A stretch of 64,000 nucleotides of DNA from Zeaxanthinibacter sp. PT1 (lineage in GTDB: Bacteria; Bacteroidota; Bacteroidia; Flavobacteriales; Flavobacteriaceae), in NCBI RefSeq assembly GCF_028464225.1, contig NZ_JAQPCN010000004.1:62001-126000 (forward strand). The letters are read 5' to 3'. A program made the position numbers and the translations under genes. This document shows positions 1-8,243 of the stretch, piece by piece; within the stretch, counting starts at the first letter, position 1, and each line of letters begins with the position of its first letter. Below the pieces are notes generated by a model that had not been told where the DNA came from, searched no databases, and saw only the letters and a list, made by a program, of their open reading frames with translations.

Positions 1-969
1 GGTGATAATATGTTTTACCCGGTTTTCATCCAATTTGTCAAAAATATCATCCAGCAATAGCACCGGGGTTGTTGCTGCATGTGCTTTAATAAAATGGAAT
101 TGGGCGAATTTCAAAGCGATCAGGAAAGTTTTTTGCTGACCCTGGCTGCCAAATTTCTTTATAGGGTGCTCGTCGATGGTAAATTTAAGGTCGTCCTTAT
201 GTGTTCCTACACTGGTGTATTGCAATGCCCGGTCTTTCTCCAGGTTATTTTTCAGTAAGCTTCCCAGTTCCTCCTCGTGTAATTTACTGTCATACTCCAG
301 GCCGATAACTTCGTGTCCACCAGAAATCACCTTGTATTGTTCTCTAAAAGTGTCTATGAATTCTGAAATGAACTGTTTTCTCCGTTCAAAGATCAGCGAA
401 CCGTAATGGGATAGCTGCTCGTTATACACTTCCAGGGTTGCAGGGTCGAACCGGTGATTTACCGCGAAATACTTTAAAAGGGAATTTCGTTGCATAAGCA
501 CCTTATTATAGTGAATAAGGGCCTGCAGGTAATCTTTATCTGATTGTGCGATCACACCGTCGATGAACTTACGCCTGGTCTCGCTTCCTTCAATAATAAG
601 GTCCCGGTCTGCCGGAGAGATCATGACAAGCGGCAGTAAGCCTATATGGTCAGAAAACCGCTCATATGCCTTACCATTGCGTTTTATGACCTTTTTACTG
701 CCTTTTTTAAGACTGCAAACGATCCGCTCTTCCCGTTCTTCTTTCTGGAATACCCCTTCAATCATAAAAAAATCCTCACCATGCCTGATATTCTGGCTAG
801 AGATGGGGTTAAAGTAGCTTTTTCCGAAACAGAGATGGTATACAGCGTCTAATACGTTCGTCTTTCCAACGCCGTTAGCACCCACGAAAGCGTTGATTTT
901 TGAATCGAATTCAAATTCCCCGCTGTCAAAATTTTTATAATTAACGAGCGAGATCTTTTTTAAAAACAT
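1..969 (-). CDS. recF: DNA replication and repair protein RecF (3' part cut by window edge)
   Basis: RecF is an ABC/SMC-like ATPase that loads RecA at single-strand gaps. The minus-strand frame runs open from an ATG at 969 to base 1 (323 codons), so the C-terminus is missing. It begins [14 protein letters not shown], carries a Walker [10 protein letters not shown] at residues 30-38, a signature-like GSQGQQKTF and a Walker [14 protein letters not shown] near the cut end. Most of a roughly 360-residue protein is present. It diverges from the TPR gene at 1085; the gap of about 115 bases holds both promoters. Confidence 0.96.
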   Translation of the reverse strand, partial: MFLKKISLVNYKNFDSGEFEFDSKINAFVGANGVGKTNVLDAVYHLCFGKSYFNPISSQNIRHGEDFFMIEGVFQKEEREERIVCSLKKGSKKVIKRNGKAYERFSDHIGLLPLVMISPADRDLIIEGSETRRKFIDGVIAQSDKDYLQALIHYNKVLMQRNSLLKYFAVNHRFDPATLEVYNEQLSHYGSLIFERRKQFISEFIDTFREQYKVISGGHEVIGLEYDSKLHEEELGSLLKNNLEKDRALQYTSVGTHKDDLKFTIDEHPIKKFGSQGQQKTFLIALKFAQFHFIKAHAATTPVLLLDDIFDKLDENRVKHIIT

Positions 970-1035
970 GGTGGGTTTTGGAGAATTTAATTAAATAGGG
1001 GCTGCAAATTATCGAAAAATAACGAATTAATAGGG

Positions 1036-1064
1036 TTGAGGTTTTGATAAAAACTTTATTTTTG
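1036..1064 (+). promoter_or_regulatory. Putative promoter of the TPR-ribH operon
   Basis: TATTTTTG at 1057-1064 fits the Bacteroidetes -7 element TAnnTTTG, and a TTG at 1036-1038 lies 18 bases upstream as a candidate -33 element. The start codon is at 1085. This is motif reading only. Confidence 0.45.
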
Positions 1065-1084
1065 CGCGACCAATAACTAGAACC

Positions 1085-1849
1085 ATGGCAACATATAAGA
1101 AGCGCGGCTTTAAGCCAAAGAATAAAGCCGAAGAACAACAACAATCAGTTGATAACAGTACTACCGCCGAGGTTTTCAGTACCCTGGATGAGAGTGCGTC
1201 CAGGTCTGAACAGTGGGTTTACAAGAATCAGAACTATATCCTGGGGGTGATCGGCGTTATCGCGATCGGAGTATTGGGATACCTTGCCTATAACCAGTTT
1301 GTCCTCGCTCCACGCGAAGCTACCGCGGCCAACGAGATGTATTATCCGCAACAGTATTTTGACCAGGCGCTGAACAGTGCAGAAAAAGACAGCCTTTACC
1401 TCCTGGCCCTGAACGGTGCAGAGGGTAAATATGGCTTCCTGGATATCATCGATGAGTACAGCGGTACCAAGGCAGCTAACCTTGCGAATTATTCAGCGGG
1501 GATGGCTTACCTGAACATGCAGAAATACCAGGAGGCTATTGATCATCTTGAAGACTTTTCTTCAGACGATGCTATCCTGGGTGCCCTAGCTAAAGGAGGA
1601 ATTGGTGATGCATTTATGCAATTAGAGCAACCGGAAGAGGCACTTTCTTATTACGAGAAGGCTTTTAATCATAATGAGAACGAGTATACCACTCCGAAAT
1701 TTCTACACAAGGCGGGGATTACTGCGCTCGAACTTGGGGAAGCCAGCAAGGCAGCCGAGTATTTTGAGCGCATTAAGGAAGAGTACCCTAATGCCGTAGA
1801 AGCTGGTTCTATTGATGTATTTCTTGGAATGGCTAAAAGTGGTAACTAA
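1085..1849 (+). CDS. Tetratricopeptide-repeat membrane protein (YfgM-like)
   Basis: The 254-residue protein has a polar N-terminus, one membrane helix at about residues 51-70, and then helical TPR units (for example LANYSAGMAYLNMQKYQEAI and EEALSYYEKAF) on the far side of the membrane. This is the layout of YfgM/DUF2133-type proteins that help envelope protein folding in proteobacteria; the function here is inferred from layout only. Its stop codon overlaps the ribH start (TAATG at 1847-1851), so the two are translationally coupled. Placement between recF and ribH is common in Flavobacteriaceae. Confidence 0.85.
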   Translation: MATYKKRGFKPKNKAEEQQQSVDNSTTAEVFSTLDESASRSEQWVYKNQNYILGVIGVIAIGVLGYLAYNQFVLAPREATAANEMYYPQQYFDQALNSAEKDSLYLLALNGAEGKYGFLDIIDEYSGTKAANLANYSAGMAYLNMQKYQEAIDHLEDFSSDDAILGALAKGGIGDAFMQLEQPEEALSYYEKAFNHNENEYTTPKFLHKAGITALELGEASKAAEYFERIKEEYPNAVEAGSIDVFLGMAKSGN

Positions 1850-2331
1850 TGGCCACCGTTAACAAGAACCTTTCTGATTACGATAAAACATCCCTGCCGG
1901 ATGCAGCTTCACTCCGAATAGGAGTTGTGGTTTCCGAATGGAATACAGAGATTACCGAGAGTCTGTTTGAAGGGGCACAGGCAGCCCTGGAAGAGGCCGG
2001 TCTATTGGAGACCAATCTCTTACGGTGGAATGTCCCCGGTAGTTTTGAACTCGTTTTTGGCTGTAAGCGTATGCTGGAAAAGCACGCGCCCGACGCCGTT
2101 ATCGCGATCGGTTCCGTAATTCGTGGTGAAACCGCGCATTTTGAATACGTATGCAGTGCTGTGGCACAAGGCATTAAAGATCTTAATGTCCGATATAATA
2201 TTCCCGTGATCTTCTGCGTCCTGACCGATGACAACCTTCAGCAGGCACAGGACAGGAGCGGGGGTAAGCACGGTAATAAGGGGACAGAGGCTGCTGTTGT
2301 TGCGTTAAAAATGGCCGTTCTGGGGAACTGA
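1849..2331 (+). CDS. ribH: 6,7-dimethyl-8-ribityllumazine synthase
   Basis: The penultimate riboflavin enzyme condenses 5-amino-6-ribitylaminouracil with 3,4-dihydroxybutanone 4-phosphate. At 160 residues it has the usual length and shows the family blocks RIGVVVSEWN, WNVPGSFEL, GSVIRGETAHFEYVC (catalytic His) and HGNKGTEAA. The start overlaps the upstream stop by one base. No FMN riboswitch is seen upstream, as expected for an internal operon gene. Confidence 0.97.
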   Translation: MATVNKNLSDYDKTSLPDAASLRIGVVVSEWNTEITESLFEGAQAALEEAGLLETNLLRWNVPGSFELVFGCKRMLEKHAPDAVIAIGSVIRGETAHFEYVCSAVAQGIKDLNVRYNIPVIFCVLTDDNLQQAQDRSGGKHGNKGTEAAVVALKMAVLGN

Positions 2332-2431
2332 TCCTCACGATTCTTCTAAAACTTCGATATTTAAGGGCTTCCGACGTTTTGCTGTTAACAATTTTTGGCA
2401 GCGAAGTTTCGGCACTCTTTTTGTTTTTAAG

Positions 2432-2439
2432 TAACTTTG
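2432..2439 (+). promoter_or_regulatory. Candidate -7 element before the 96-residue membrane protein
   Basis: TAACTTTG matches TAnnTTTG and ends 13 bases before the ATG at 2453. No convincing -33 box lies at the usual distance, so this is weak support for a secondary promoter in the 121-base gap after ribH. Confidence 0.3.
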
Positions 2440-2452
2440 AAGGGATAAGATC

Positions 2453-2743
2453 ATGGGAAGATTCACAAAATTACGTAAGAACAAAAAGTTTGATTACTCG
2501 CCTCGCTACTTTGACGATAAAGGTGAAGGAAGTCCATTTAAAATTGAACACAGGCTGGATAAATTCCGTACAACCGTCGATTCCCCAGGGGGGATAAGAC
2601 GGAGATGGAACCAGGCGATGTCTGATATGAAGAATGCAGGCGACCGCAATTTTAAATGGAGGTTCTATATCATCTTAGCCATCCTGATCCTGATCTTCCT
2701 GTATATCATAGACTTTGATCTTTCAATTTTCTATACCCAATAA
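2453..2743 (+). CDS. Small conserved membrane protein between ribH and mutL
   Basis: The 96-residue protein has a basic, soluble N-terminus (MGRFTKLRKNKKFDYSPRYF) and one C-terminal hydrophobic helix (about residues 68-86). Database entries in Flavobacteriaceae often call this neighbour of ribH a 'riboflavin synthase subunit beta', but nothing in it resembles lumazine or riboflavin synthase, so I leave the function open. Its TAATG overlap with mutL (2741-2745) shows coupling to that gene. An alternative upstream in-frame start is not needed. Confidence 0.8.
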   Translation: MGRFTKLRKNKKFDYSPRYFDDKGEGSPFKIEHRLDKFRTTVDSPGGIRRRWNQAMSDMKNAGDRNFKWRFYIILAILILIFLYIIDFDLSIFYTQ

Positions 2744-4590
2744 TGCCTGACAGAATTCAACTCTTACCGGATCACGTAGCCAACCAGATCGCTGCCGGGG
2801 AAGTCGTACAACGACCTGCTTCTGTAGTAAAAGAACTCCTGGAAAACGCTATTGATGCCGGGGCTGAAAATATTCAACTGATCATAAAGGACGGGGGCAA
2901 GACCCTGATACAAGTCGTGGACGACGGAATGGGAATGAGTGTCACGGATGCGCGGCTGAGTTTTGAAAGGCATGCTACTTCTAAGATCCGCAATGCAGAT
3001 GACCTGTTCCACCTGAACACCAAGGGATTCCGGGGAGAGGCCCTGGCCTCCATCGCGGCTATTGCGCACGTAGAAATGAAAACCAGGCCGGGTTCCGATG
3101 AGCTCGGGACACTGTTGAGTATACAGGGTAGTCGCATCACGGACCAGGAAGTTATTACCACCCCGGTAGGAACTTCCGTGGCGGTTAAAAATCTTTTCTT
3201 TAATATCCCGGCACGTCGTAATTTCCTGAAGTCCAAACAAGTAGAGTTGCGACATATTACAGATGAATTTCATAGGGTAGCCCTGGCCCATCCCGGAATA
3301 AGTTTCCAATATTTTCACGACGGGAACGAATTATTCAATCTCCCTGATACCAATCACAGGCAGCGTATTGTGCATCTTTTTGGCGGTAAGACCAACGAGA
3401 AGCTGGTACCCGTAACTGAAGAAACCCAGGTGGTGGAGATCTCGGGGTTTATTTGTAAGCCCGAATTTGCAAAGAAGAGCAGGGGTGAGCAGTTCTTTTT
3501 CGTCAACGACCGATTTATTAAGAGCCCCTACCTACATCATGCCGTGTCTGCAGCTTTTGAAGGTCTTATCCGCTCTGATGTTCACCCGGGTTATTTCCTG
3601 TTCCTTAAAGTGGATCCGGGATCTATCGATATCAATATCCACCCGACCAAGACAGAGATCAAATTTGACGATGAGCAAACACTTTACGCTATCCTGCGTT
3701 CCTCAGTAAAACACAGCCTTGGGCAATTTAATATAGCACCGGTATTGGATTTTGAAAGGGATCAGAACCTGGATACCCCGTACGACTTTAAAGAAAAAGG
3801 GGCGCATCCACCACGGGTATCTGTCGATGCCGGATTCAACCCCTTTAAAGAGGAGCATAACAAAAGATCAGCGCCCACCCAATTCAGTTCCAGGCAGGAA
3901 AGTAGCTGGGAAAGCATGTATGTAGGCCTGGATTCGCAGGTTGGTAGTGAAGATACGCTTTCTGTATTGCCGGTGGAATCCGACTCCTACACCAGTTCAA
4001 TTTTTGACTCGGATGGTGAAAAGGAGCAAAGAGGGAATAGTTTCCAATTACGACGGAAATATATTGTTACCACTATAAAATCAGGGATGTTGGTCATTGA
4101 CCAGAGCAGGGCACACCAGAGGGTCTTGTATGAAAAGTTCCTAAAAAGTATAACGATCAAGAATGCCGTGAGCCAGCAGTTGTTGTTTCCAATGGTCCTG
4201 CACTTCAGCCCCTCCGAGATGAATATGATCCGGGAAATCAGGGAAAGCCTTGTTGCCATTGGATTTGCCTTTGGAACCTTGGGGGAAGAACAGCTGCAGG
4301 TAACCGGGGTTCCGCTGATGGTAAACAGCAGCGAAGTGGGAATGGTCCTGGACCACCTGATATCGGATTACCAGTCTGAGCAGGAGGCAGAGAGTTTTTC
4401 TCAGACCGATATCTTATCCAAGACCTTGTGCAAATCACTCGCGGTGAAATCGGGTGAAATCCTGGATGCAGAATCCCGGATGGCCCTTGTAGATGATCTG
4501 TTCGCCTGTAAAGAGCCTGCGCTGAGTCCCTTTGGAAAAAAAACCTATATCACCTTAACAGAATCAGACATCGATAAAAAATTTATATAA
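2743..4590 (+). CDS. mutL: DNA mismatch repair protein MutL
   Basis: MutL couples mismatch recognition by MutS to strand removal. The N-terminal GHKL ATPase is intact: LLENAIDAGA (about 33-42), DDGMGMS (about 60-66) and GFRGEALASIAAI (about 95-107). A low-complexity linker follows, then a dimerisation/endonuclease domain. In that domain the metal-site motif, usually DQHAxxER, reads DQSRAHQR from Asp453, and the C-terminal CPHGRP-type motif reads SPFGKK, so nuclease activity may be weak or absent. Its length of 615 residues is normal. The following rhomboid gene starts at the very next base. Confidence 0.97.
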   Translation: MPDRIQLLPDHVANQIAAGEVVQRPASVVKELLENAIDAGAENIQLIIKDGGKTLIQVVDDGMGMSVTDARLSFERHATSKIRNADDLFHLNTKGFRGEALASIAAIAHVEMKTRPGSDELGTLLSIQGSRITDQEVITTPVGTSVAVKNLFFNIPARRNFLKSKQVELRHITDEFHRVALAHPGISFQYFHDGNELFNLPDTNHRQRIVHLFGGKTNEKLVPVTEETQVVEISGFICKPEFAKKSRGEQFFFVNDRFIKSPYLHHAVSAAFEGLIRSDVHPGYFLFLKVDPGSIDINIHPTKTEIKFDDEQTLYAILRSSVKHSLGQFNIAPVLDFERDQNLDTPYDFKEKGAHPPRVSVDAGFNPFKEEHNKRSAPTQFSSRQESSWESMYVGLDSQVGSEDTLSVLPVESDSYTSSIFDSDGEKEQRGNSFQLRRKYIVTTIKSGMLVIDQSRAHQRVLYEKFLKSITIKNAVSQQLLFPMVLHFSPSEMNMIREIRESLVAIGFAFGTLGEEQLQVTGVPLMVNSSEVGMVLDHLISDYQSEQEAESFSQTDILSKTLCKSLAVKSGEILDAESRMALVDDLFACKEPALSPFGKKTYITLTESDIDKKFI

Positions 4591-5334
4591 ATGGGTAGAT
4601 TAACAGAAGCTATAAAACATTTACTGATCATCAATGTGCTGTTTTTTATAGCGACATCTCTTTACCCGGAGCAGATGTATCAATGGTTCTCTCTCTGGTT
4701 CCCTAAAAGTGAAAACTTTGAAATCTGGCAGATCCTGTCGCATATGTTTATGCACGGCGGCTTTATGCATATACTTTTCAATATGTATGCCTTATGGGCT
4801 TTTGGTACCCCTCTTGAAAGGATGTGGGGACGCAATAAGTTCCTTTTCTTTTATTTTTCAGCCGGACTTGGCGCCGCTCTTATCCACTCCGGAGTTAATT
4901 ATTATTACTTTAATGAAGGGATGGAGGCGTTGGTGAACAGTGGCCTGGCCAGAGGAGAAGTGATGGACATCATTTCTCAAGGGAAGTACAGTCCTGATTG
5001 GTACAATTTGGCATCACAATCGACCATTGACAACTTCCTCAGTGCTTATAATACACCTGCAGTGGGTGCATCGGGGGCTATATATGGTATACTAGTGGCC
5101 TTTGGAATGTCTTATCCCAACAGCGAATTGTTCCTTATCTTTCTGCCGGTGCCCATCAAGGCTAAATTCTTTATCCCCGTGCTGATTGGGCTCGACCTAT
5201 TTTCCGGAGTTACCGGGTATTCGATTTTCGGGAACGGAATCGCACATTTTGCGCACGTCGGGGGGGCACTATTCGGATTCCTTATGATGTGGTACTGGAA
5301 AAAGAATCAATTCAATAATAATCGATGGGATTAA
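4591..5334 (+). CDS. Rhomboid family intramembrane serine protease (first of pair)
   Basis: The 247-residue polytopic protein shows the rhomboid signatures: MHILFNMYALW with the conserved Asn in helix 2, catalytic Ser in GASGAIYG (about residue 160), and the catalytic His in HFAHVGGALFGF (about 219-230). A polar stretch of about 40 residues (GMEALVNSGLARGE...) is inserted between helices before the Ser motif. Rhomboids cleave substrates inside the membrane; the substrate is unknown. It directly abuts mutL and is followed one base later by a second rhomboid. Confidence 0.93.
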   Translation: MGRLTEAIKHLLIINVLFFIATSLYPEQMYQWFSLWFPKSENFEIWQILSHMFMHGGFMHILFNMYALWAFGTPLERMWGRNKFLFFYFSAGLGAALIHSGVNYYYFNEGMEALVNSGLARGEVMDIISQGKYSPDWYNLASQSTIDNFLSAYNTPAVGASGAIYGILVAFGMSYPNSELFLIFLPVPIKAKFFIPVLIGLDLFSGVTGYSIFGNGIAHFAHVGGALFGFLMMWYWKKNQFNNNRWD

Positions 5335-5335
5335 C

Positions 5336-6211
5336 ATGGATGCTGGAAACCTGAAATACCAATTTGCAAGGCTTAGTATTGCTGAGAAACTCATCGCTAT
5401 CAATGTAGCTATTTTTTTGGTGAATGGCTTAGTTACATTCTTAATGGGAATGCCGGCAGATGCAATCATGCGCTGGTTTGAACTTCCCAAGGACTTCAAT
5501 GATTTTATCGTACAGCCCTGGGGTTTGGTCACCTATTCTTTCTTCCATGCCGGGCTATGGCACTTGTTCTGGAATATGATCATGCTGTATTTCTCGGCCC
5601 GGATCTTCCTTAACCTGTTCGGCCCCCGCAGGTTTACCAATGTCTATTTCCTCGGGGTAATCGCCGGGGGGCTGATGTTCTTACTCAGCTATAACGTCTT
5701 TCCGGCCTTCAGCGGAATTAATTCATCCCTGATCGGCGCTTCGGCAGGAGTTACAGCAGTACTAATTTTTGTGTGTACCTATATTCCCAACCAAGAGGTG
5801 CGACTCCTCTTTTTCAATGTTAAGCTCTGGTATATCGGGGTGTTTTTTGTTCTGATGGACCTGGTGCAGATCCCCATGGGTAACGCCGGGGGGCATATTG
5901 CACATTTGGGTGGTGCCCTGTTGGGATACATCTACGCAAGGCAGCTCCTGCATGGGAAGGACATAGGGGAGGGATTTTCCAACGCCCTGGACGGTATCGG
6001 CAATATGTTCCGCAAACGAGACAAGAAGGTTCCTTTGCGGACGGTCTACCGAAGAAAACCCGGTGGAGAGAAGCCGACTAAGGAGCAATATGATAAAGAG
6101 GCCACCCAGCGCAAAATAGACGGGATCCTGGATAAGATCAGCAAGTCCGGGTATGAAAGCCTTTCACAGGCGGAAAAGGACTTCCTCTTTAAAGCAGGTA
6201 AAGAAGATTAG
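5336..6211 (+). CDS. Rhomboid family intramembrane serine protease with C-terminal DUF6576-like tail
   Basis: The second rhomboid has 291 residues. HLFWNMIMLYFSARI carries the helix-2 Asn, the Ser motif is GASAGVTAV, and the His motif is GGHIAHLGGALLGY. After the last helix a soluble basic tail of about 90 residues ends in KIDGILDKISKSGYESLSQ, matching the short cytoplasmic DUF6576 domain found behind many Bacteroidetes rhomboids. It is about as close to the upstream rhomboid as expected for an old tandem duplication. Its 3' end overlaps the longest frame of the next gene. Confidence 0.93.
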   Translation: MDAGNLKYQFARLSIAEKLIAINVAIFLVNGLVTFLMGMPADAIMRWFELPKDFNDFIVQPWGLVTYSFFHAGLWHLFWNMIMLYFSARIFLNLFGPRRFTNVYFLGVIAGGLMFLLSYNVFPAFSGINSSLIGASAGVTAVLIFVCTYIPNQEVRLLFFNVKLWYIGVFFVLMDLVQIPMGNAGGHIAHLGGALLGYIYARQLLHGKDIGEGFSNALDGIGNMFRKRDKKVPLRTVYRRKPGGEKPTKEQYDKEATQRKIDGILDKISKSGYESLSQAEKDFLFKAGKED

Positions 6212-7244
6212 TGCTGTGGGCGTCAGGAAACTTATAGATGGGCTTTTGCGCATCATCACTATAGCGGTAAGCAGCTTGCTGCTGTTGTCCTGCCTTACTC
6301 CTTATGTACCCGTTAGAGGTCTTTTGTCATTTTTCGGCTTTGTCAGTCTCGGGGTGCCTTTGCTGGTATTGACAAATCTGCTTTTTTTCCTGTTCTGGTT
6401 ATTGAGGAAGAAACGTATTTTAATAATGCCCCTTACTGCCCTGGTCCTAGGGTATTTTCTTTTAGGTAGTTTTTTCCAATTTCGTCTAAAGGAAAATCCC
6501 ATAGATGAGGAAGATCTAAGTATTCTAACGTTTAATGCCCATGGATTCAATAATGGTTACAGGAAGATAAAACGAGAGAATGTAGATCTTGAAATTATAG
6601 ATTTCGTCAATAGCATGGATCCGGATATTGTCTGCTTCCAGGAATACGATGGGAGGCAGTCCGAAAATTTCCAGCAGCATCCATACAGGTACATTAACCT
6701 CGAAGCACACAGGTCTACTCAAGCAATACTTTCCAAGTACCCAATTGTAGGAAAGGGCTCTCTGGATTTTCCGGAGACGGGAAATAATGCAATCTATGCT
6801 GACATACTTTATAAAAAAGATACCATACGGGTCTATAATATGCATTTCCAATCCTTCCAGGTGATCCCTTCCCGGCGCCTACTGACCTATGAATATTCCG
6901 GCCGAGCCCTGGGCAAGTTAAGTGATGCATTCCCAAAGCAACAGCAACAGGCAGAACTGCTTAAGGCGCACAGCAGGGAGGTGTCTTACCCTGTAATCAT
7001 CAGCGGGGACATGAACAACACTCAATTCTCTAACGTCTACAGGACGGTGGCTGAGGATATGGAAGATTCATTTGAAGAGGCGGGGACCGGTTACGGGCGC
7101 AGCTACAACTTCCGTTACTTTCCCCTACGTATAGATTTCATCCTGGCAGACCAGCATTTTGAAACCAGGGCACACAAAAATTTCAATGTAAAATTATCTG
7201 ACCACTTCCCGGTCATGGCTTCTTTCAGGCTGAATCAAGAATAA
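6153..7244 (+). CDS. Endonuclease/exonuclease/phosphatase family membrane protein
   Basis: Three hydrophobic helices (first 110 residues) precede an EEP-fold domain with TFNAHGFNN, CFQEYDG, SGDMNNTQF and the terminal DHFPVMASF, which hold the metal-binding and catalytic residues of DNase I/phosphodiesterase-like enzymes. The domain should lie outside the cytoplasmic membrane; its substrate (nucleic acid, phospholipid or sugar phosphate) cannot be told. The longest frame starts at 6153 inside the rhomboid gene; a GTG at 6216 with AAAGAAG upstream is a credible true start. The 3' end overlaps the convergent gene by 20 bases. Confidence 0.88.
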   Translation: MKAFHRRKRTSSLKQVKKISAVGVRKLIDGLLRIITIAVSSLLLLSCLTPYVPVRGLLSFFGFVSLGVPLLVLTNLLFFLFWLLRKKRILIMPLTALVLGYFLLGSFFQFRLKENPIDEEDLSILTFNAHGFNNGYRKIKRENVDLEIIDFVNSMDPDIVCFQEYDGRQSENFQQHPYRYINLEAHRSTQAILSKYPIVGKGSLDFPETGNNAIYADILYKKDTIRVYNMHFQSFQVIPSRRLLTYEYSGRALGKLSDAFPKQQQQAELLKAHSREVSYPVIISGDMNNTQFSNVYRTVAEDMEDSFEEAGTGYGRSYNFRYFPLRIDFILADQHFETRAHKNFNVKLSDHFPVMASFRLNQE

Positions 7245-7545
7245 AAAGACAGTCAACGGCATCGGCCACCATGTGGATAAGACAGGCAAGGCCGACGATC
7301 CTCAGGGGTTTCCAGATAAGCAGGGCAGTGTACAGTGCGATCGCCAGGTAGGAATGCAATAGATGAAAACCAATACTGCAGCGGTTGGGATCAAAAATGG
7401 GTTCGGCCCACAGGTGATCCACATCTAACAGGAAACCGGCCAGGAGAATCAGGGAAGCTTTGATCCTTTTACCGGGGTAGAATGCAAGTGCAATACCGAT
7501 AGGCACCAGGATATGGATTCCGTAGTGTAATACGAACCTAAGCAT
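7225..7545 (-). CDS. DUF6122 family membrane protein
   Basis: A 106-residue, very hydrophobic protein with three to four helices and conserved polar spots FLLDVDHLWA, DPNRCSIGFHLLHS and HMVADAVDCLF. It matches the DUF6122 group of Bacteroidetes; histidines and aspartates in the helices recall metal-dependent membrane hydrolases of the YdjM/LexA-regulated type, but this is only resemblance. It is the last gene of the minus-strand operon and its start overlaps the end of the WbqC gene by eight bases. Confidence 0.85.
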   Translation of the reverse strand: MLRFVLHYGIHILVPIGIALAFYPGKRIKASLILLAGFLLDVDHLWAEPIFDPNRCSIGFHLLHSYLAIALYTALLIWKPLRIVGLACLIHMVADAVDCLFILDSA

Positions 7546-8176
7546 CTCCTGTTTTTAAATTAAGTTGGTCCAGGTAGGCAGGTGCTTCCGGACCAAGGTT
7601 GAACAATAAATCGAGCGTACTGAGATTTTGAAGGAATCCATGGCGATCCATGAATACCTGCCGGTATTCAGGAATTGTCACGATGTACTCCGCCTTTGCA
7701 TTCACCAATCTTCTTCCATCCACAACGCCTTCTGGATCTGATTCCCAGCGGGTGGTTTTGTGCTCCGGGAAATCTAACTGAAGACATTCGCAAAGGACTC
7801 GGGCTGTTTCAAGGTTGAGTTCCATCAGGTAGGTGAACTCGTTTTTAAATAGGGGCAATAACTCGTCTTCGTAAAACTCGAAAAAAGGCGAAGTGCGGTA
7901 GGCTGTCTGAATGCCGCGCCAGTGTTGCCGCTGCCAGGGATAGGAATTTTCCAGTTTTACGGAGCGGTAATCCTGCCTGCCCTGGGAGCCCCCAACATGT
8001 TTAATGGGAATGTTCAGCATTTGTCTCCCCTGGTCCGTGGCGATATAGGTCCTGTTCCTGTAGGTTTGTTTTTGATAATGATCCTGTACCTCCCACACCA
8101 CCTCCTGTTGTGCGAGATGGGCAAAACTTATGATATCCGGGAAATAAGTAGGGTGCATTACTATTCTGCTCATCAC
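7538..8176 (-). CDS. WbqC family protein
   Basis: The 212-residue protein begins MMSRIVMHPTYFPDIISFAHL and contains RNRTYIATDQGRQMLNIPIK and the SYPWQRQHWRGIQTAYRTSP block typical of WbqC-like proteins. That family was named from O-antigen clusters, yet in Flavobacteriia it sits beside lepB in a housekeeping operon, so a role in glycan or envelope synthesis is only a guess. There are no membrane segments or signal peptide. It lies 67 bases behind lepB and overlaps DUF6122. Confidence 0.88.
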   Translation of the reverse strand: MMSRIVMHPTYFPDIISFAHLAQQEVVWEVQDHYQKQTYRNRTYIATDQGRQMLNIPIKHVGGSQGRQDYRSVKLENSYPWQRQHWRGIQTAYRTSPFFEFYEDELLPLFKNEFTYLMELNLETARVLCECLQLDFPEHKTTRWESDPEGVVDGRRLVNAKAEYIVTIPEYRQVFMDRHGFLQNLSTLDLLFNLGPEAPAYLDQLNLKTGDA

Positions 8177-8243
8177 CGACGCGATAATTGGTTTCGTGCT
8201 TTGGCCGGCTTACCGGCCTGGATACTGGCGCTAAAACCGGGGA

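Noticed and set aside
1849-2331. FMN riboswitch for ribH
   Set aside because: No structured leader exists; ribH overlaps the preceding gene.
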